9,137 bases of DNA from an uncultured Clostridia bacterium (GTDB lineage: Bacteria > Bacillota > Clostridia > Lachnospirales > Lachnospiraceae): assembly GCA_947304065.1 (NCBI GenBank), contig CAMZAI010000110.1, positions 1 through 9,137 of the forward strand, written 5' to 3'. This document shows, in pieces, positions 7,118-9,137 of the stretch. The notes beneath the pieces are model-generated. The model saw only the letters and a list, made by a program, of their open reading frames with translations. It was not told where the DNA came from and did no database searches. Position numbers and translations under genes: made by a program. Each line of letters begins with the position of its first letter. The first letter of the stretch is position 1.

Positions 7118-8615
7118 ATATATCTCCAAGCTCCTTAATGAGCGCCATCGCAAGATCGTATTTCTCCTTGCGGACATTGAGCAGCAGTGAAAATGCCTTG
7201 TTCTTCCGCTCCGGATCGTTCTGCGAAATGTAATTCCTGATAGTCGTGGCAAAATTCTCGGCCTTTTCCCAGCTTCCGAGCTCTATGCATATCATAAGCT
7301 TCTCGAGGTTGCTCCTCAGTATCGACATGCCATCCTCTTCGTCCATGCCCTCTCCCGCATACTGCGGCACATCCTGCATATCCTCGGCGGTCAGAGCGGG
7401 CGCGCTGCCCGAAAGATCGTAGTCTCCGACGCTGATATTCTCTTTTGAAGCTACCGGCAGGGACTTCGAGAATTCGAAGCTTCCCTCGGGGAATGCCACG
7501 GGATCCGAAGCCTTCTTATCGCTCTCATGCACCTTCACGGTAAATGAAAACGTGCTGCCCTTGCCTTTCTCGCTGTCCATGCTGATGGTTCCGCCCATCA
7601 GAGTCACAAGCTGCTTCGTGATCGCAAGCCCGAGGCCCGTGCCTCCGTAACGTCTCGTGATGGAACCGTCCACCTGTGAGAAGCTCTTGAACAGCTTATC
7701 CTTTTCCTCGTCCGAGATACCGATGCCGCTGTCCATTACCATGAAGAACAGCTCGGTCTCTCCGCCTCCGAGCTTATTTGCCGTAAGCTCGATCGCGATC
7801 TGTCCCTGTGCTGTGAACTTGATCGCGTTTGAGAACAGGTTGTTGAGAACCTGTCCGAGCCTGAGCTCGTCTCCTATCACGTAATCGGGCACGTTCCTGC
7901 TGATGTTTACCATCAGCTTCAGACCCTTTTCATTTATCTTTACGCTGTGGAACGCAAGCTGGTCGTTCATGAATTTCTTCAGCGAGAATTCCGCGTTGAC
8001 TATCTCGATCTTACCTGCCTCGATCTTCGAGAAATCAAGAATGTCGTTGATGATCTGCGTCATATTGCTGCAGCAGTGCAGGATGATCCCGACGGTCTCT
8101 TCCTGCTGCGGCGTCATTTCGGTATTCATGAGGCCTTCGGCCATGCCCTTGATGCCGTTGATCGGGGTTCTGAGCTCATGCGTGATGTTCGCGGTGAACT
8201 CGTTTTTCATCTTGTTGGCGGCCTCGACGTCCTCCATCGCCTTACGGTGATTGCGGACCGCGTTGTATCTCTCCGAATCGTTGATCGCGAAAGCCACGAT
8301 GTTCTCGCCCTCGGTGGCGTCCACAAAACAGCATGTCAGTTTTACCGGATAACAGGTCTTGTTCTGTCTGTAGGCAAAGGTCTGCATATAGTCGCCGCTC
8401 TGCCAGGTCACGCCGTTATGTCCGCGATGGATGGCCATCGGAAAGATCTCGGTAATGTTGACCTCGGAAAAGTCCTGATATTCGGTTTCGCTGTACGCGA
8501 TATCATTTGCATAAACAATACGCCCGTTCCGATCAAAAAGGAAGATCGATTCGCGCGTTTTCTTAAGTACTTCGACCAGTATGCCCAGTACTTTTTCGCT
8601 GTATTCCAATACCAT
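7107..8615 (-). CDS. Soluble PAS-domain sensor histidine kinase with extra C-terminal helical tail
   Basis: A 502-residue kinase without membrane helices, so it should sense a cytoplasmic signal. Residues about 15-112 form a PAS domain (ESIFLFDRNGRIVYAN at 22-37). Then come a coiled-coil, the dimerisation/phospho-acceptor helix with H146 (ITHELRTPIN) and the ATPase domain with N box RLGQVLNNLFSNAIKF (N263), G1 box DSGIG (295-299) and G2 box YGGTGLGLAI (323-332). This is the class usually seen in hybrid kinases, yet there is no receiver domain. After residue 362 follows a linker of about 65 residues rich in Ser, Pro and acidic residues. A helical tail of about 75 residues (DGMSILRSNL to the end) has the size of a phosphotransfer domain but no histidine. 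GGAGGTG at 8624-8630, spacing 8, sets the start. It is the first gene of the minus-strand series and its partner is the overlapping HD-GYP regulator. Confidence 0.92.
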   Translation of the reverse strand: MVLEYSEKVLGILVEVLKKTRESIFLFDRNGRIVYANDIAYSETEYQDFSEVNITEIFPMAIHRGHNGVTWQSGDYMQTFAYRQNKTCYPVKLTCCFVDATEGENIVAFAINDSERYNAVRNHRKAMEDVEAANKMKNEFTANITHELRTPINGIKGMAEGLMNTEMTPQQEETVGIILHCCSNMTQIINDILDFSKIEAGKIEIVNAEFSLKKFMNDQLAFHSVKINEKGLKLMVNISRNVPDYVIGDELRLGQVLNNLFSNAIKFTAQGQIAIELTANKLGGGETELFFMVMDSGIGISDEEKDKLFKSFSQVDGSITRRYGGTGLGLAITKQLVTLMGGTISMDSEKGKGSTFSFTVKVHESDKKASDPVAFPEGSFEFSKSLPVASKENISVGDYDLSGSAPALTAEDMQDVPQYAGEGMDEEDGMSILRSNLEKLMICIELGSWEKAENFATTIRNYISQNDPERKNKAFSLLLNVRKEKYDLAMALIKELGDIYGV

Positions 8616-8654
8616 TTGACTGTCACCTCCGGAACCGGGGTCTCATTTATTTAC

Positions 8655-8683
8655 AGTATACTTCATGCTCCGTCAATATTCAA
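8655..8683 (-). promoter_or_regulatory. Sigma-A type promoter of the kinase/HD-GYP series
   Basis: On the minus strand TTGAAT (8678-8683) and TATACT (8655-8660) are separated by exactly 17 bp. The predicted start near 8648 gives a leader of about 33 nt before the kinase ATG at 8615, with its GGAGGTG ribosome site. It is the only good promoter I find ahead of the six-gene minus-strand series. Confidence 0.7.
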
Positions 8684-8754
8684 CTTACTGCTTCTGACGC
8701 TTTTCCCGCCCACGTCAAAAAGAAAAAGTAAGTCCATAAATTTTGATTTTTCTG

Positions 8755-8784
8755 TTGACATTTCACAATATTGCGATGTATAAT
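8755..8784 (+). promoter_or_regulatory. Near-perfect sigma-A promoter of the XRE gene
   Basis: TTGACA (8755-8760) and TATAAT (8779-8784) both match consensus fully and are 18 bp apart, one more than optimal. A T-rich run (ATTTTGATTTTTC) lies just upstream. The predicted start near 8791 gives a leader of about 57 nt. A consensus promoter on a regulator gene usually means that expression is held down by a repressor, here plausibly the product itself. Confidence 0.85.
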
Positions 8785-8805
8785 CACTATAAAAGATGAT
8801 TACAC
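8778..8805. promoter_or_regulatory. Candidate operator: inverted repeat over the XRE promoter start
   Basis: GTATAATCA (8778-8786) and TGATTACAC (8797-8805) are inverted repeats matching at 8 of 9 positions, with a 10-bp spacer (CTATAAAAGA). The left arm contains most of the -10 box and the spacer holds the predicted start, so binding would compete directly with RNA polymerase. Use by the XRE protein for autoregulation is inference. An 8-bp palindrome CAATATTG (8766-8773) inside the -35/-10 spacer is a second, weaker candidate. Confidence 0.5.
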
Positions 8806-8847
8806 TTGTGTGGTTGTACAGTACGAGCGACAACAGGAGGTTATATA

Positions 8848-9137
8848 ATGAATTTTAACGTACGTTTAAAGCAGCTGAGACAGAAGAATAAGCTCACGCA
8901 GAGTGAACTTGCCGACATTCTGGGATTAAAGCCCACCGCTATCTCGAACTACGAATCCAAGAGAAACGAGCCTTCATTCGATAAGCTCATCGCTCTTTCC
9001 AAATATTTCGATGTATCATGTGATTACCTGCTCGGTATTTCCGATGCTTACCTTCCGATCGTAGGCGAGGTTCTCGATAAGGATATCGTTGAATTCTTCA
9101 ACCTCTACCAGCAGCTGAATTCCGCAAGTGCGGAAGA
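8848..9137 (+). CDS. XRE-family helix-turn-helix regulator (cut by the right edge)
   Basis: The first 96 codons of a small DNA-binding regulator, open to the right edge. Residues about 4-63 form a classic XRE/HTH_3 domain: VRLKQLRQKNKLTQSELADI, then LGLKPTAISNYESKRNEPSF and KLIALSKYFDVSCDYLLG. Here SELADILGL and PTAISNYESK are the two helices of the DNA-binding motif. After it, DAYLPIVGEVLDKDIVEFFNLYQQLN starts a second, probably helical region of unknown role. AGGAGG at 8835-8840, spacing 7, fixes ATG 8848. It is the only plus-strand gene and diverges from the kinase gene. It could be a repressor of itself and possibly of the kinase operon, or belong to an unrelated unit to the right. The HTH family is certain; the target is not. 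Confidence 0.92.
   Translation, partial: MNFNVRLKQLRQKNKLTQSELADILGLKPTAISNYESKRNEPSFDKLIALSKYFDVSCDYLLGISDAYLPIVGEVLDKDIVEFFNLYQQLNSASAE

Larger units (their letters stand above)
8616..8847. other. Divergent intergenic region between the kinase and XRE genes
   Basis: This 232-bp stretch is the longest in the window without a gene. It carries the kinase promoter on the minus strand (8655-8683), an A/T-rich middle (about 8714-8753) that may act as an upstream element for the XRE promoter, the XRE promoter (8755-8784) and an inverted repeat over its start site. I see no small ORF with a ribosome site, no RNA gene and no terminator in it. Because the promoters are about 70 bp apart, one bound protein could affect both. 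Confidence 0.75.

Noticed and set aside
7118..7252. Longer HD-GYP start at 7252
   Set aside because: The added 45 residues are the kinase 3' end read out of frame and Arg-rich; ATG 7117 begins right before the receiver domain and has its own GGAG.
8655..8676. Alternative kinase promoter using TTGACG as the -35 box
   Set aside because: Its spacing to TATACT is only 10 bp, whereas TTGAAT gives exactly 17 bp.
8715..8753. TCAAAA...TTTTGA and AGAAAAA...TTTTTCT inverted matches in the A/T-rich middle of the divergent region
   Set aside because: The two pairs are not nested into one stem and are low-complexity, so they are expected by chance.
7947..8783. Plus-strand open frame of 278 codons opposite the kinase and running into the intergenic region
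   Set aside because: It is antisense to the intact PAS/kinase coding sequence, lacks a Shine-Dalgarno site, and its tail crosses the XRE promoter.
1..9137. CRISPR array, insertion sequence, toxin-antitoxin pair or phage module
   Set aside because: No spaced direct repeats, transposase, terminal repeats or phage structural genes are visible; the XRE gene at the right edge is cut before any partner could be seen.

Overview
The window looks like chromosomal DNA from a Clostridia-type Firmicute, possibly Lachnospiraceae or a relative. Support for this: strong AGGAGG-type ribosome binding sites, sigma-A promoters close to TTGACA/TATAAT, small XRE regulators, a response regulator carrying an HD-GYP domain, and a DUF6935-like protein. 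The base composition looks roughly balanced, which is high for a clostridium. This placement is inference from gene content; there is no rRNA or other phylogenetic marker. Both ends cut through genes.

Layout, right to left, because almost everything is on the minus strand. At the right edge (8848 onward) a plus-strand XRE repressor-like gene starts from a near-perfect promoter and leaves the window. Facing away from it, from a second promoter at 8655-8683, runs a tightly packed minus-strand series: a soluble PAS histidine kinase (8615-7107), a receiver/HD-GYP response regulator (7117-5975, overlapping the kinase by 11 bp), a membrane-anchored DUF4015 glycoside-hydrolase-like protein (5971-4586, 3-bp gap), a dihydropyrimidinase/hydantoinase (4557-3184, GTG start, 28-bp gap), a DUF6935-like protein (3161-2490, 22-bp gap) and an EamA/DMT transporter (2433-1576, 56-bp gap holding a hairpin). 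A separate strong promoter with a palindrome at its start site (1521-1568) then drives an XRE-cupin regulator (1484-933). This is followed, across a perfect 18-bp hairpin, by the N-terminal half of an AMP-binding acyl-CoA synthetase (881 to the left edge).

How the parts may work together: the kinase and HD-GYP protein form a translationally coupled two-component pair whose likely output is cyclic-di-GMP breakdown rather than transcription. The next gene encodes a predicted surface-exposed sugar-acting protein, so an envelope or biofilm role is plausible but not shown. The hydantoinase, DUF6935 protein and transporter have no obvious pathway link to the signalling pair and may simply be co-transcribed. 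The XRE-cupin/acyl-CoA synthetase pair is a recognised arrangement in Firmicutes, in which the cupin regulator probably controls the synthetase and itself.

There is no CRISPR array, insertion sequence, tRNA or rRNA, and no canonical intrinsic terminator. The longest stretch without a gene is 8616-8847 (232 bp), which holds the two divergent promoters. I see no convincing new defence or mobile system. The most unusual items are the perfect hairpin without a U-tract, the kinase's histidine-free C-terminal tail, and the operator-like palindromes placed on two promoters.
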